A stretch of 39,945 bases of DNA from a virus. The notes beneath the pieces were generated by a model. The model saw only the letters and a program-made list of their open reading frames with translations, did not search any database and was not told the origin of the DNA. This document shows, piece after piece, positions 24,305-31,181 of the stretch (positions within the stretch are counted from its first letter, which is position 1; each line of letters starts with the position of its first letter). Position numbers and translations under genes: made by a program. Location: IMG/VR virus record IMGVR_UViG_3300046003_005931, positions 1-39,945 of that record; one strand, written 5' to 3'.

Positions 24305-25194
24305 TTGAGATAGTAATTTGGATATCACCTTGTGATTTAGATGACTTAGAAAAAACTTTAAATAGATTAAATATTAGCCAAGAATTCTTATCTCAACATC
24401 AAAAATCCTGTATAAAATTTAGTATAGCTTTAGGAGTATCTGATGAGATAATTAATTGGGGTAAAAGTCAAGTTACAAAACATGAATGTGCTGATAGGTT
24501 TTTAAATCTTAAAACATTAACTCAATGGGCTGGAGAAAGTAATTTTATAGTAACAGACACTATTAATGGGTGTACCTCAATGCGAAATAAAACTAGTAAT
24601 TCTGACTCAAAATGGTTTTTATGGTTAGACACTGATATTATATTTGACCCTAAAACTCTACCTCATATGTTAAATGCTATTAAGGCTTTAGAGACTAATA
24701 ATATAACAGAGTTTGTTATTACACCTGAAATAGTTAGACAATGGGATGACACCTGGGACTGTTTAGTTAATGATAATTTTATTAATAAACCTTTAGGTTA
24801 CCAAGCCCAAAACAACCCACATATTGATTCTCAAATAACTCAGGAGGATTTTGAATTAATAGAGGTAAGAAATACTTCATTTGGTCAACCTTATATGAAA
24901 TTTGCTGGAGGTTGGTTTACAGTTTTATCTAAAAAGTTATTAGAACTTACCCCATTCCCAGCCAACTATGGACATTATGGATTGGATGATACTTATATTA
25001 TGTGGGCGGCTCAAATATTAAATAAGCCTAATATCAAACAATTCAAATTAAAAAATTTAATAGTTTGTGAAAATTACTTTGATAGAATTACTACTTATAA
25101 AGACAAAATTGAATTTATAGACAGACGTGAGGAGTATAAAAAGTATAATGAAAATCTATTTAATATAAGTTTGCAAAACTTATCAAACAATTAA
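24301..25194 (+). CDS. glycosyltransferase, GT-A-like
   Basis: The 297-aa protein has a clear DxD-type motif in SKWFLWLDTDIIFDPKTLPH near residues 100-119, followed by a helix and VITPEIVRQWDD, and a later GGWFTVLSKKLLEL with a downstream LDDTYIMWAA, where Asp-Asp takes the place of the ED catalytic-base pair. This resembles GT2 and Anp1-like transferases. It ends the long glycan operon; 21 bases later the next unit begins with a different promoter-like motif. Confidence 0.8.
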   Translation: MIEIVIWISPCDLDDLEKTLNRLNISQEFLSQHQKSCIKFSIALGVSDEIINWGKSQVTKHECADRFLNLKTLTQWAGESNFIVTDTINGCTSMRNKTSNSDSKWFLWLDTDIIFDPKTLPHMLNAIKALETNNITEFVITPEIVRQWDDTWDCLVNDNFINKPLGYQAQNNPHIDSQITQEDFELIEVRNTSFGQPYMKFAGGWFTVLSKKLLELTPFPANYGHYGLDDTYIMWAAQILNKPNIKQFKLKNLIVCENYFDRITTYKDKIEFIDRREEYKKYNENLFNISLQNLSNN

Positions 25195-25202
25195 TATTTA
25201 TA
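25170..25202 (+). promoter_or_regulatory. candidate promoter with TAATATTTATACC motif
   Basis: TATTTATA at 25195-25202 within TAATATTTATACC (25192-25204), one T shorter than the motif at 14978 and 29866. A TTTG at 25170-25173 lies 21 nt upstream. Confidence 0.4.
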
Positions 25203-25215
25203 CCAAAACAAAATT

Positions 25216-25656
25216 ATGGGATTTAAACTACGTGATTTCTTTTTAAATGAAGAATTTCTTAGCGAAGAAGGTGAATTAAATTATAACGCTACATATGGGG
25301 GTGAAAACTTTAAAGTTGTGGTTGATGTAAATAAAAACCCAACTAAAAAGGGTATTAAAGTTAAATTCTTCCCTGTTAACGAAGCAGGACAAGTATTAAC
25401 TAATTTATCACCTGAAGAAGTACAAACTCTACAAAATAGTATAGCCACTACTATATCTAAAAAATTTAATGAATATGGTTTAGAATTTGATAGAGATACA
25501 GACGCACCCGACAAAAGTGCTGCTAACTTCCAAATACCATTAGACTCAGTATTTACATTTATTAGAGATAAAATACTAGGTGGAGGTGAAGAACAAGCAA
25601 CAATAGGTTCTGAGGAACCAACAACAGGTTCTGAAGATGAAACAGCAGTCGCCTAA
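25216..25656 (+). CDS. hypothetical protein (146 aa)
   Basis: The protein starts KLRDFFLNEEFLSEEGELNY, similar in style to the N-terminus of the protein at 26425 (NLKQFLAEGTLLKEDF), a short leader motif that recurs in small phage proteins. The middle is beta-rich (FKVVVDVNKNPTKKGIKVKF), and the end is acidic and low in complexity (GSEEPTTGSEDETAVA). No enzyme motif. It begins a cluster of three overlapping genes and is preceded by a possible second-class promoter. A structural or virion-associated role is possible but not shown. Confidence 0.75.
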   Translation: MGFKLRDFFLNEEFLSEEGELNYNATYGGENFKVVVDVNKNPTKKGIKVKFFPVNEAGQVLTNLSPEEVQTLQNSIATTISKKFNEYGLEFDRDTDAPDKSAANFQIPLDSVFTFIRDKILGGGEEQATIGSEEPTTGSEDETAVA

Positions 25657-25966
25657 TATAGTATTTCTAGAATATAGTTTAAGGGGTATATTAGATACTC
25701 TTTTTACTCCTAAAATTCAACATCTATTGTTTGAAATGGTTGTAGAAGGGATAAAAATGGCTATTAAGGGTAATAAAAAGGAATTTACTATTTGTAGTGT
25801 AAACCAACTTGAAGTAAATATAACTATACCAAAATCTGGTTTTATTACTGTTTTAAAATCATCACTAGACTATTTTATTAAAACTGAAGATTATTTAAAA
25901 TGTTCTCAAATTAATGAATTAATCCAAGAAGTAGAAAATGGACAAAGAACTGAAAAACAATCTTGA
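25637..25966 (+). CDS. hypothetical protein with C-terminal UVR-like motif
   Basis: The 109-aa protein ends with SSLDYFIKTEDYLKCSQINE, a helix-turn-helix pattern like a UVR motif, where a central Tyr-x-x-Cys/Ala and following small residues mark the turn. The protein at 28834-29148 ends the same way (LGLEYFEIVENYEMCSKVHT). The N-terminal part is hydrophobic and helical. Start and stop overlap both neighbours by about 20-30 bases, so the three genes are tightly co-translated. Function unknown; UVR motifs usually mediate protein-protein contact. Confidence 0.7.
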   Translation: MKQQSPNIVFLEYSLRGILDTLFTPKIQHLLFEMVVEGIKMAIKGNKKEFTICSVNQLEVNITIPKSGFITVLKSSLDYFIKTEDYLKCSQINELIQEVENGQRTEKQS

Positions 25967-26366
25967 AGAAGGCTTTGAAAAATTATTTAACACACCTGTT
26001 ATATTAAAAAAACAAAGACAAAATAAGGCATTAAAGAAAAGAGCACTATTTCTATCTTTAATAGAACAATATGAGACTTCAATAATCAAATCATCTAGAT
26101 TACAAGCCGAATTTGGTATTGATTTATTTGAATATGAAGAAACTTACTATAGTATTATAGACAAATTAATGTTATTAATGTGGGGCGAAAGTGGATATGA
26201 TTTAATTACTTTCTATTTGCATGAGCGAATTGCTTTAGATGGTTCAATCAATTGTTTATTTCAAATGAATGAAGACGGAACTGAATCTGAAGTAGTGTTA
26301 AACACACCTGAGGATCTTTATAGTTACTTAATAAAAATAAATCCAAATTTTTTAAACGAAAAATAA
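25938..26366 (+). CDS. hypothetical protein (142 aa)
   Basis: An acidic, mostly helical protein (KELKNNLEEGFEKLFN, then a KKQRQNKALKKRAL basic stretch, then YEETYYSIIDKLMLLMWGES). No domain recognised. It overlaps the UVR-like gene by 29 bases in another frame and is followed by a clear promoter at 26368. The mid-protein FLSLIEQYETSIIKSSRL could form an amphipathic helix. Confidence 0.7.
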   Translation: MDKELKNNLEEGFEKLFNTPVILKKQRQNKALKKRALFLSLIEQYETSIIKSSRLQAEFGIDLFEYEETYYSIIDKLMLLMWGESGYDLITFYLHERIALDGSINCLFQMNEDGTESEVVLNTPEDLYSYLIKINPNFLNEK

Positions 26367-26367
26367 G

Positions 26368-26399
26368 TTTGGCAATCTAATTTTTCTTTCGTATATTTA
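26368..26399 (+). promoter_or_regulatory. promoter (TTTG-N20-TATATTTA)
   Basis: TTTG at 26368-26371, a 20-nt spacer ending TTTCG and TATATTTA at 26392-26399, 25 nt before the ATG at 26425. Confidence 0.75.
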
Positions 26400-26424
26400 T
26401 TTATATAACTTAAAATAATAAAAA

Positions 26425-26781
26425 ATGAACAATAATTTTAATTTAAAACAATTCCTCGCTGAAGGAACATTATTGAAAGAAGATTTTCAAAATAAAAACA
26501 TCTTAATAATTAACCATGGCTCTGATGAATTAGGAAATATGCATGGTATAACAGCTTCATCTGAAGAAGATTTTGTAAATCAATTTCAACCTATGTATAA
26601 TGGAGGCCCTGAAGAGTTTATTAATGATGTAGTTTATTTAGAAATTCCTACTCAAGACCAATTAGATAAAATAGTGACTATATCTGATAAATGGACAGAT
26701 GATGATGAGAAAGAAACATCCTATTTAGAATCATTATATAAAAAAGCAGTTTCTTGGGATAAAATCAAAAATATGTTTTAA
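26425..26781 (+). CDS. hypothetical protein (118 aa)
   Basis: The protein begins with the leader-like NLKQFLAEGTLLKEDF, followed by an alpha/beta body (ILIINHGSDELGNMHGITAS) rich in acidic residues. It has its own promoter upstream and a hairpin terminator downstream, so it forms a single-gene transcription unit. No family recognised. Similar N-terminal leaders in the protein at 25216 suggest a shared processing or targeting signal, which is an inference. Confidence 0.75.
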   Translation: MNNNFNLKQFLAEGTLLKEDFQNKNILIINHGSDELGNMHGITASSEEDFVNQFQPMYNGGPEEFINDVVYLEIPTQDQLDKIVTISDKWTDDDEKETSYLESLYKKAVSWDKIKNMF

Positions 26782-26806
26782 TTAAATTATCTTACATATA
26801 AACTAA

Positions 26807-26838
26807 TTTGGCTCCCGTAGGGAGCCTTATTACATTAC
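26807..26838 (+). promoter_or_regulatory. promoter with terminator hairpin as spacer (TTTG-N20-TACATTAC)
   Basis: TTTG at 26807-26810, then 20 nt that are almost wholly the hairpin at 26810-26826, then TACATTAC at 26831-26838, 10 nt before the ATG at 26849. Confidence 0.6.
26810..26826 (+). terminator. hairpin terminator GGCTCCC/GGGAGCC
   Basis: 7-bp G+C-rich stem with a GTA loop, followed by TTATTACATT. It ends the unit at 26425-26781, and the first G is also the last base of the -33 TTTG. Confidence 0.75.
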
Positions 26839-26848
26839 AATAAAAATT

Positions 26849-27202
26849 ATGTTATTTATAGGAAAATATAAAATAGGTAAAAATGAAACTATCAAATCCA
26901 CTCTTATAAGTGAGGGTGGATTAGATTATTTAACTAAACGTACTCGCAATAATATTACTTTACTACAATCTACAACAGGTTTTATTCCTAAAATAGTTCA
27001 TATAGGAGTTAGAAATGGAGGAGACGGTACTAGAAATTCTTATTATATTGAAGGAAAAATAGATAATACTTCTATAATATTTGCAAGAAAAGAAACAGAC
27101 AGCCCAATGGCTGGTACTACTAAATTATATTCACCTGAAGCCACTATTCAATTCAGTAAATGGGTTAATGATCCTGAGATTAGAAAAGCACTAAAATTAT
27201 AA
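26849..27202 (+). CDS. hypothetical protein (117 aa)
   Basis: A basic protein with a beta-rich middle (GFIPKIVHIGVRNGGDGTRN, then YYIEGKIDNTSIIFARK). I recognise no domain. It is driven by the hairpin-containing promoter just upstream and is followed three bases later by the HTH/HNH-like gene, with which it is probably co-transcribed. Confidence 0.75.
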   Translation: MLFIGKYKIGKNETIKSTLISEGGLDYLTKRTRNNITLLQSTTGFIPKIVHIGVRNGGDGTRNSYYIEGKIDNTSIIFARKETDSPMAGTTKLYSPEATIQFSKWVNDPEIRKALKL

Positions 27203-27205
27203 GTT

Positions 27206-27853
27206 ATGGCTAGAGCCTCAAAAGTATATAGCAAAGAAGATTTACTCCGTGCTATGAAAGTTACAAAATCAATTAGGGCCGCAGCACGTTACCTCAATTG
27301 TTCATATCAACATGTTAAACCATACTTCAAATCATATCGTATAGATGATAATGATATAAACTCACCTACCCTATTTGACACTCATAAAAACCAATTAGGA
27401 AAAGGCATCCCTAAATTTTTAAAACATCATGGTAAGGAACCTGACCTACAAAAAATACTAACAGGGGAATTATACACTGAGTCATTTAGTATAGATAAAT
27501 TCAAACGCCGTTTAATTCAAGAAGCAATATTAGCTGAGGAATGTACCTGCTGTGGATTCAAAGAACAACGGGTATCAGATTACAGAGTACCATTACTAAT
27601 TAATTTTAAAGATTATAATAAACGTAACTGGAAACAAGATAATCTAGAATTCCTTTGCTATAACTGTTACTTCTTAACAATTGGAGATGTATTTACTAAA
27701 AAACAAGAACAAGGTATAGAAGACTATATGGACGTTCCTAAAACACAACAGGTGACATGGGAATTAGATAGTTACGCTGAGGAACATTTCAGGTCATTGG
27801 GGCTAATAGATGAAGATGATAGGGATGATGATTTTATTTCTTATAATAAGTAA
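27206..27853 (+). CDS. HTH protein with degenerate HNH zinc domain
   Basis: The 215-aa protein has an N-terminal helix-turn-helix (YSKEDLLRAMKVTKSIRAAA, then RYLNCSYQHVKPYF), which suits sequence-specific DNA binding. Residues about 110-150 form an HNH-like zinc domain: CTCC at about 112-115, and LEFLCYNCYF with the second C-x2-C. The expected catalytic HH/DH pair is replaced (PLLINFKDYN), and the final His of NCH is Tyr in NCYF. The asparagine strand (WKQDNLEFL) is kept. It may be a homing endonuclease descendant that binds but does not cut DNA. The C-terminus is very acidic (DEDDRDDDF). Confidence 0.75.
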   Translation: MARASKVYSKEDLLRAMKVTKSIRAAARYLNCSYQHVKPYFKSYRIDDNDINSPTLFDTHKNQLGKGIPKFLKHHGKEPDLQKILTGELYTESFSIDKFKRRLIQEAILAEECTCCGFKEQRVSDYRVPLLINFKDYNKRNWKQDNLEFLCYNCYFLTIGDVFTKKQEQGIEDYMDVPKTQQVTWELDSYAEEHFRSLGLIDEDDRDDDFISYNK

Positions 27854-27854
27854 A

Positions 27855-27886
27855 TTTGGCAATTTAATTTAATTTTCATATATTTA
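27855..27886 (+). promoter_or_regulatory. promoter (TTTG-N20-TATATTTA)
   Basis: TTTG at 27855-27858, a 20-nt spacer and TATATTTA at 27879-27886, 18 nt before the ATG at 27905. Confidence 0.75.
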
Positions 27887-27904
27887 TTTATATAATTTAA
27901 AAAC

Positions 27905-28405
27905 ATGAAAATAAAACTATCAGACTTAATTGAAATCCAGGTAAGAAAGCCCGGCTCACATAGTAACCCTGAATTAGAAAAAAAAGTAAAACAAGCATTA
28001 GAACAAAGTGGTTTTGATGAGTATGCTGGTGATCCTTATTGGGAAGGTGTTGATAAAATAGTTCGTAGCCCAAAAGTTCTTAAATCTATTACTGACAGAT
28101 ATGAAGAAGCGTTAAGTGAATTTGATGAGGAGGATAGGGAAAGTGAAATGGAAGATGAGTTTGCTTTAGGAGATATTATAGATTTAGAAGTAATGAGTTT
28201 TTTCTGGCCTACATTTTTCTATAACCTAGACCAAAATGGGATAACTTATGATTTTGATAATGGGATGTTTATAGATGAAGAAGATAATGAATTAGATCCA
28301 TCAGAAGTTTTTGACTTTTTAGATTATAGTAGTGATATTGGTGAGAATATTATGTTAAACTGGGAGGATTGGCTTGAAGGGGATATGGATGATAGTGATA
28401 TTTAA
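27905..28405 (+). CDS. acidic hypothetical protein (166 aa)
   Basis: A strongly acidic protein (for example EFDEEDRESEMEDEFALGD, then GMFIDEEDNELD and a WEDWLEGDMDD end). A hydrophobic patch MSFFWPTFFYNL sits in the middle. The acidity resembles DNA-mimic phage proteins that inhibit host DNA-binding enzymes, but no specific family is seen. It is a single-gene unit between a promoter and a terminator. Confidence 0.75.
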   Translation: MKIKLSDLIEIQVRKPGSHSNPELEKKVKQALEQSGFDEYAGDPYWEGVDKIVRSPKVLKSITDRYEEALSEFDEEDRESEMEDEFALGDIIDLEVMSFFWPTFFYNLDQNGITYDFDNGMFIDEEDNELDPSEVFDFLDYSSDIGENIMLNWEDWLEGDMDDSDI

Positions 28406-28428
28406 ACTAAAACTTTTTAGATAAAACG

Positions 28429-28460
28429 TTTGGCTCCCATAGGGAGCCTTCGTATATTAA
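28429..28460 (+). promoter_or_regulatory. promoter with terminator hairpin as spacer (TTTG-N20-TATATTAA)
   Basis: TTTG at 28429-28432, a 20-nt spacer containing the hairpin at 28432-28448 and then TTCG, and TATATTAA at 28453-28460; the ATG at 28478 follows after 17 nt. Confidence 0.7.
28432..28448 (+). terminator. hairpin terminator GGCTCCC/GGGAGCC
   Basis: Perfect 7-bp stem with an ATA loop, followed by TTCG, a short T run. Differs from the hairpin at 26810 only in the loop. Confidence 0.75.
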
Positions 28461-28477
28461 GGTATAAAATAAGAGTT

Positions 28478-28834
28478 ATGGCAAAAGGTAGACCAATTGA
28501 AAATGATACTGTTATTAAAGTTTATACTCAAGAGTTTAAAGACCATACAGGTGAAACGTTTACTTGGGAATGGGATAAAAATATTAATCCAAATGGTCCA
28601 TTAAGTGTTACTATTAAGGATCCACAATGGAGTACTTTTGATAAAAAAGAAAAACAACTACAAACTCTATTAAATAAGTATGAATCGAATGGTAAAGAAC
28701 GTAAACAACGTATTACTAAAGCAGATAAGTTAGAAATTGAACAATTGGAAAGCGAAATAAATGAAATATGGTATGGTTACTTTCCTGAAGACAGACCTAA
28801 AATAAGAAAACAACGAACCCTTAAAATCAAATAA
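28478..28834 (+). CDS. hypothetical protein (118 aa)
   Basis: The true start is ATG 28478, after the promoter; an in-frame TTG at 28430 lies within the -33 box. The product is basic with a charged helical middle (KKEKQLQTLLNKYES, and a second helix LEIEQLESEINEIW) and a beta N-terminal part (VIKVYTQEFKDHTGETFTWE). Its TAA overlaps the next ATG by one base. No family recognised. Confidence 0.75.
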   Translation: MAKGRPIENDTVIKVYTQEFKDHTGETFTWEWDKNINPNGPLSVTIKDPQWSTFDKKEKQLQTLLNKYESNGKERKQRITKADKLEIEQLESEINEIWYGYFPEDRPKIRKQRTLKIK

Positions 28835-29148
28835 TGAAAGCTAAAACAATGTCCTTAAAAGATTTAGATGATTTAATTAGGTTTACAGAACATAACCCCG
28901 AAGTTATACACATCCAGACTTACAAAATGTTAAACCAAGAATGGAAAAAGAGTAAAACGTTCTCATTAATAGATTTATTTATTATTGAATTGACAGATGA
29001 TGAAGAATTAAATGAAGTAATATTAACTGTTCAACCTGATGAATGGGATAAAGCCTTACAATTAGGATTAGAATATTTTGAAATAGTGGAGAACTATGAA
29101 ATGTGCTCTAAAGTACATACATTATTAGAAACAATTAAAACCAAATAA
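28834..29148 (+). CDS. hypothetical protein with C-terminal UVR-like motif
   Basis: The 104-aa protein ends LGLEYFEIVENYEMCSKVHT and then a helix, like a UVR motif and like the end of the protein at 25637-25966, so the two are probably distant paralogues. The N-terminal portion (MSLKDLDDLIRFTEHNPEVI) is helical; the middle is an acidic strand region. It is coupled to the preceding gene (TAATG). Confidence 0.7.
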   Translation: MKAKTMSLKDLDDLIRFTEHNPEVIHIQTYKMLNQEWKKSKTFSLIDLFIIELTDDEELNEVILTVQPDEWDKALQLGLEYFEIVENYEMCSKVHTLLETIKTK

Positions 29149-29152
29149 AATT

Positions 29153-29359
29153 ATGGCTTATTTTTTAGCAAGTGTAGAAATCGTTGATATGAACGATAAA
29201 GGTAAACAAACCAAAACAAGAGAACAATATCTAGTGGACGCAGTAAGTGTTACAGATGCAGAAGTAAAAGTTACAAAAATGTTTGAAGACGAAGGTATGT
29301 CAACAGACTTTCAAGTAAAAAGTGTTAAGGAGACAAAAATATTACAAGTAATAGAATAA
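29153..29359 (+). CDS. DUF4494-like small protein
   Basis: The 68-aa protein matches the DUF4494 pattern known from Bacteroidota and their phages: an N-terminal strand (YFLASVEIVDMNDKGKQTK), YLVDAVSVTDAEVKVTKMF with the DA..S.TDAE core, and a closing beta-strand (QVKSVKETKILQVIE). Function of the family is unknown. Its presence supports a Bacteroidota host. Confidence 0.75.
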   Translation: MAYFLASVEIVDMNDKGKQTKTREQYLVDAVSVTDAEVKVTKMFEDEGMSTDFQVKSVKETKILQVIE

Positions 29360-29395
29360 ATTATACCCTGCCCCTTAATACTTCTATCCGTATAT

Positions 29396-29602
29396 ATGAA
29401 ACAGCTATTCAAACATGGTGATCTATTATATTTAATTAATAGAGTAATGCCATTACATCAATTTCACGATAAAACAGGTGTATTTAACAACGAAAAGATG
29501 AAGACATGGAAGCAGTGGTTAGGATGTGATCATGTATTAAAACATAATGAAATGTATTTGTTTGTAGAGACAATACCGGAACATGAGTTTGAAGAAATAT
29601 AA
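29396..29602 (+). CDS. hypothetical protein (68 aa)
   Basis: A small basic protein (KHGDLLYLINRVMPLHQFHD, then WKQWLGCDHVLKHNEM) with many His residues but no clear zinc motif. The preceding 36 bases contain CCGTATATATG, reminiscent of the -7 box but overlapping the start codon. Unknown function. Confidence 0.7.
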   Translation: MKQLFKHGDLLYLINRVMPLHQFHDKTGVFNNEKMKTWKQWLGCDHVLKHNEMYLFVETIPEHEFEEI

Positions 29603-29616
29603 ATTTAATAAATAAA

Positions 29617-29868
29617 ATGAAAACAGTAATAAAGTATTATACCAACAATTGTATGCCATGTAAAACCTATACACCGGCATTCCAACAAGTAGCATCACAA
29701 ACCTCAGGAGTTCAATTTCAATCAATAGATGCTACTAGTGGTGATCCAAGAATATTGGAACATGGAATTAGAAACGTTCCAACTACAGTGGTGATTGATG
29801 AGAATGGAGGTATCCGTAAACAATCCGGTGTTATGAGTGCAGACCAATTAAAAGCATTCATAGGGTAA
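29617..29868 (+). CDS. thioredoxin/glutaredoxin-like protein
   Basis: The 83-aa protein has the thioredoxin fold signature: first strand TVIKYYTNNC, active site Cys12-Met-Pro-Cys15, and the cis-proline loop NVPTTVVID with Pro55. The final helix starts at SADQLKAFIG. Short thioredoxins of this kind act in the cytoplasm, giving electrons to ribonucleotide reductase or other disulphides; T4 uses its own NrdC in this way. No reductase is in this window. Confidence 0.9.
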   Translation: MKTVIKYYTNNCMPCKTYTPAFQQVASQTSGVQFQSIDATSGDPRILEHGIRNVPTTVVIDENGGIRKQSGVMSADQLKAFIG

Positions 29869-29882
29869 TATTTATTACCATA
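29866..29882 (+). promoter_or_regulatory. TAATATTTATTACCATA motif upstream of the OmpA-like gene
   Basis: A 17-nt sequence identical to 14978-14994, 10 nt before the ATG at 29893. The thioredoxin stop codon is inside it (TAA at 29866-29868). No TTTG lies 20 nt upstream. Possible second-class, perhaps late, promoter. Confidence 0.4.
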
Positions 29883-29892
29883 CATTTAACTT

Positions 29893-31113
29893 ATGGCTCA
29901 ATTAAAAGACTTACTACCACAAATACCTAAAGATGAATTAGCAATTCTAAGGGATCTAAATTCAAAATTAGATGAATCCAAATTAACAGAGGCAACTGCT
30001 AAAGAAGTGGCCCAAGCTGTTAAAACAATCACCCAAAATTGGAAGAATTGGAGTAAAGTAACAGTAGCAGCTATGCTTTTAATACCTAATATTGCTAATG
30101 CTTTAGAGACTTACTCACCTGAGACTTTAAATGCAATCAAAACTGAAATTTCAGGAGAAAAGGCAGCTAAGGGTGATCCAACCGCTGTTAAAACAGCAGA
30201 TTTTTCTCGAACATTCGCTTCAGGGCAATCAGAAATTGTTAATAAGCAAGTTATACTAGATAAAATTGGCGATTTGAAAAAATGGATAAGTGAAAATAAA
30301 ACTAAACCATTTAAAATTGTAATCACAGCTAGTGAGTCAAAGGTGCCTAATCCTGAAGGATTTAAACAAGGAGAATTAGCTCAAGCAAGAGGTGAAGCAC
30401 TTAAAGCTGTAGTTGATAATTTAGGAGCAACTAGTGTTGAAATTAAACCCTTAGTAGGTGGACCTGCTTGGGACGGGAAAAATAAAGATGATATCAAATA
30501 TACTAAACATCAATTTATTAAAGTAAGTATAGTAATTGATACTGAGAGTATTTGTAATATAGGTAAAATTAGTAAAGATGGGGAGCAAGGTAATTCATCT
30601 AACAATTTTAGAACATATAATGAGTATTTAAGTGGAGATGGTAACATCTTTTTACATACAGGAACTATACCTGATAGAATGATTGTATTGGATGAAAATG
30701 GTAAAATTACTCATGACACTGGGTATATAGCAACTGATAAAACTGATTCTAAAAGTGGGTATGAAGAATGGAATTATGTTCCAATTTATGTTTTAAAGTT
30801 AACTAAATTAAAATCTAACCAAACTGTGATGGGATCTAAAGTAGAGACTATTAAAATAACTTCTTATGAAGATTTAGTTAGTAAAATGCTAAAACCTGGA
30901 GCTAAACAAGAAAAAAGTGATACTGTAGATAAAGCCTTAGAGGAATTAAAATCTATGATTGATAAGGGTGTTAAGGAATTTGTCATTTATAAAGTAGGAA
31001 CAGGTGATTTGAAAGTTGAGTTCATGAATAGTAAAGGTGATTCTAAAGTTCAAGTGTTCTCACCCGTGGGTAAAACAGGTTTTGATTTAACAGGACAATG
31101 TACTAGACAATAA
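29893..31113 (+). CDS. membrane-anchored protein with OmpA-like domain
   Basis: The 406-aa protein has a helical N-terminal region, a hydrophobic segment VTVAAMLLIPNIANAL (residues 56-71) that may be an internal signal or membrane anchor, and a domain from about 103 to 217 resembling OmpA-C: FASGQSEIVNKQVILDKIGD, KPFKIVITASESK and then QGELAQARGEALKAVVDNLG. OmpA-C domains bind peptidoglycan; in a phage this could anchor a virion, lysis or membrane protein to the wall. The C-terminal 190 residues are unknown. The start follows a candidate late-type promoter, and a terminator follows the gene. Confidence 0.75.
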   Translation: MAQLKDLLPQIPKDELAILRDLNSKLDESKLTEATAKEVAQAVKTITQNWKNWSKVTVAAMLLIPNIANALETYSPETLNAIKTEISGEKAAKGDPTAVKTADFSRTFASGQSEIVNKQVILDKIGDLKKWISENKTKPFKIVITASESKVPNPEGFKQGELAQARGEALKAVVDNLGATSVEIKPLVGGPAWDGKNKDDIKYTKHQFIKVSIVIDTESICNIGKISKDGEQGNSSNNFRTYNEYLSGDGNIFLHTGTIPDRMIVLDENGKITHDTGYIATDKTDSKSGYEEWNYVPIYVLKLTKLKSNQTVMGSKVETIKITSYEDLVSKMLKPGAKQEKSDTVDKALEELKSMIDKGVKEFVIYKVGTGDLKVEFMNSKGDSKVQVFSPVGKTGFDLTGQCTRQ

Positions 31114-31117
31114 AGAG

Positions 31118-31138
31118 AAGCTTGGTTTTGCCAAGCTT
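31118..31138 (+). terminator. intrinsic terminator AAGCTTGG/CCAAGCTT with T tract
   Basis: Perfect 8-bp stem with a TTTTG loop, followed by TTTTTT counting the last stem Ts (31137-31142). The clearest intrinsic terminator in the window. Confidence 0.85.
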
Positions 31139-31152
31139 TTTTCGTATATTTA
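31121..31152 (+). promoter_or_regulatory. promoter overlapping the terminator (CTTG-N20-TATATTTA)
   Basis: CTTG at 31121-31124 (in the stem), a 20-nt spacer of the hairpin and T tract, and TATATTTA at 31145-31152. Confidence 0.65.
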
Positions 31153-31181
31153 AGTATTATTAATTTAAAACAACAAAGGTT

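Noticed and set aside
29391-29398. CCGTATATATG as a promoter -7 box for the 68-aa gene
   Set aside because: The -33 position is CCTG and the start codon would overlap the box, putting transcription start after the ATG.
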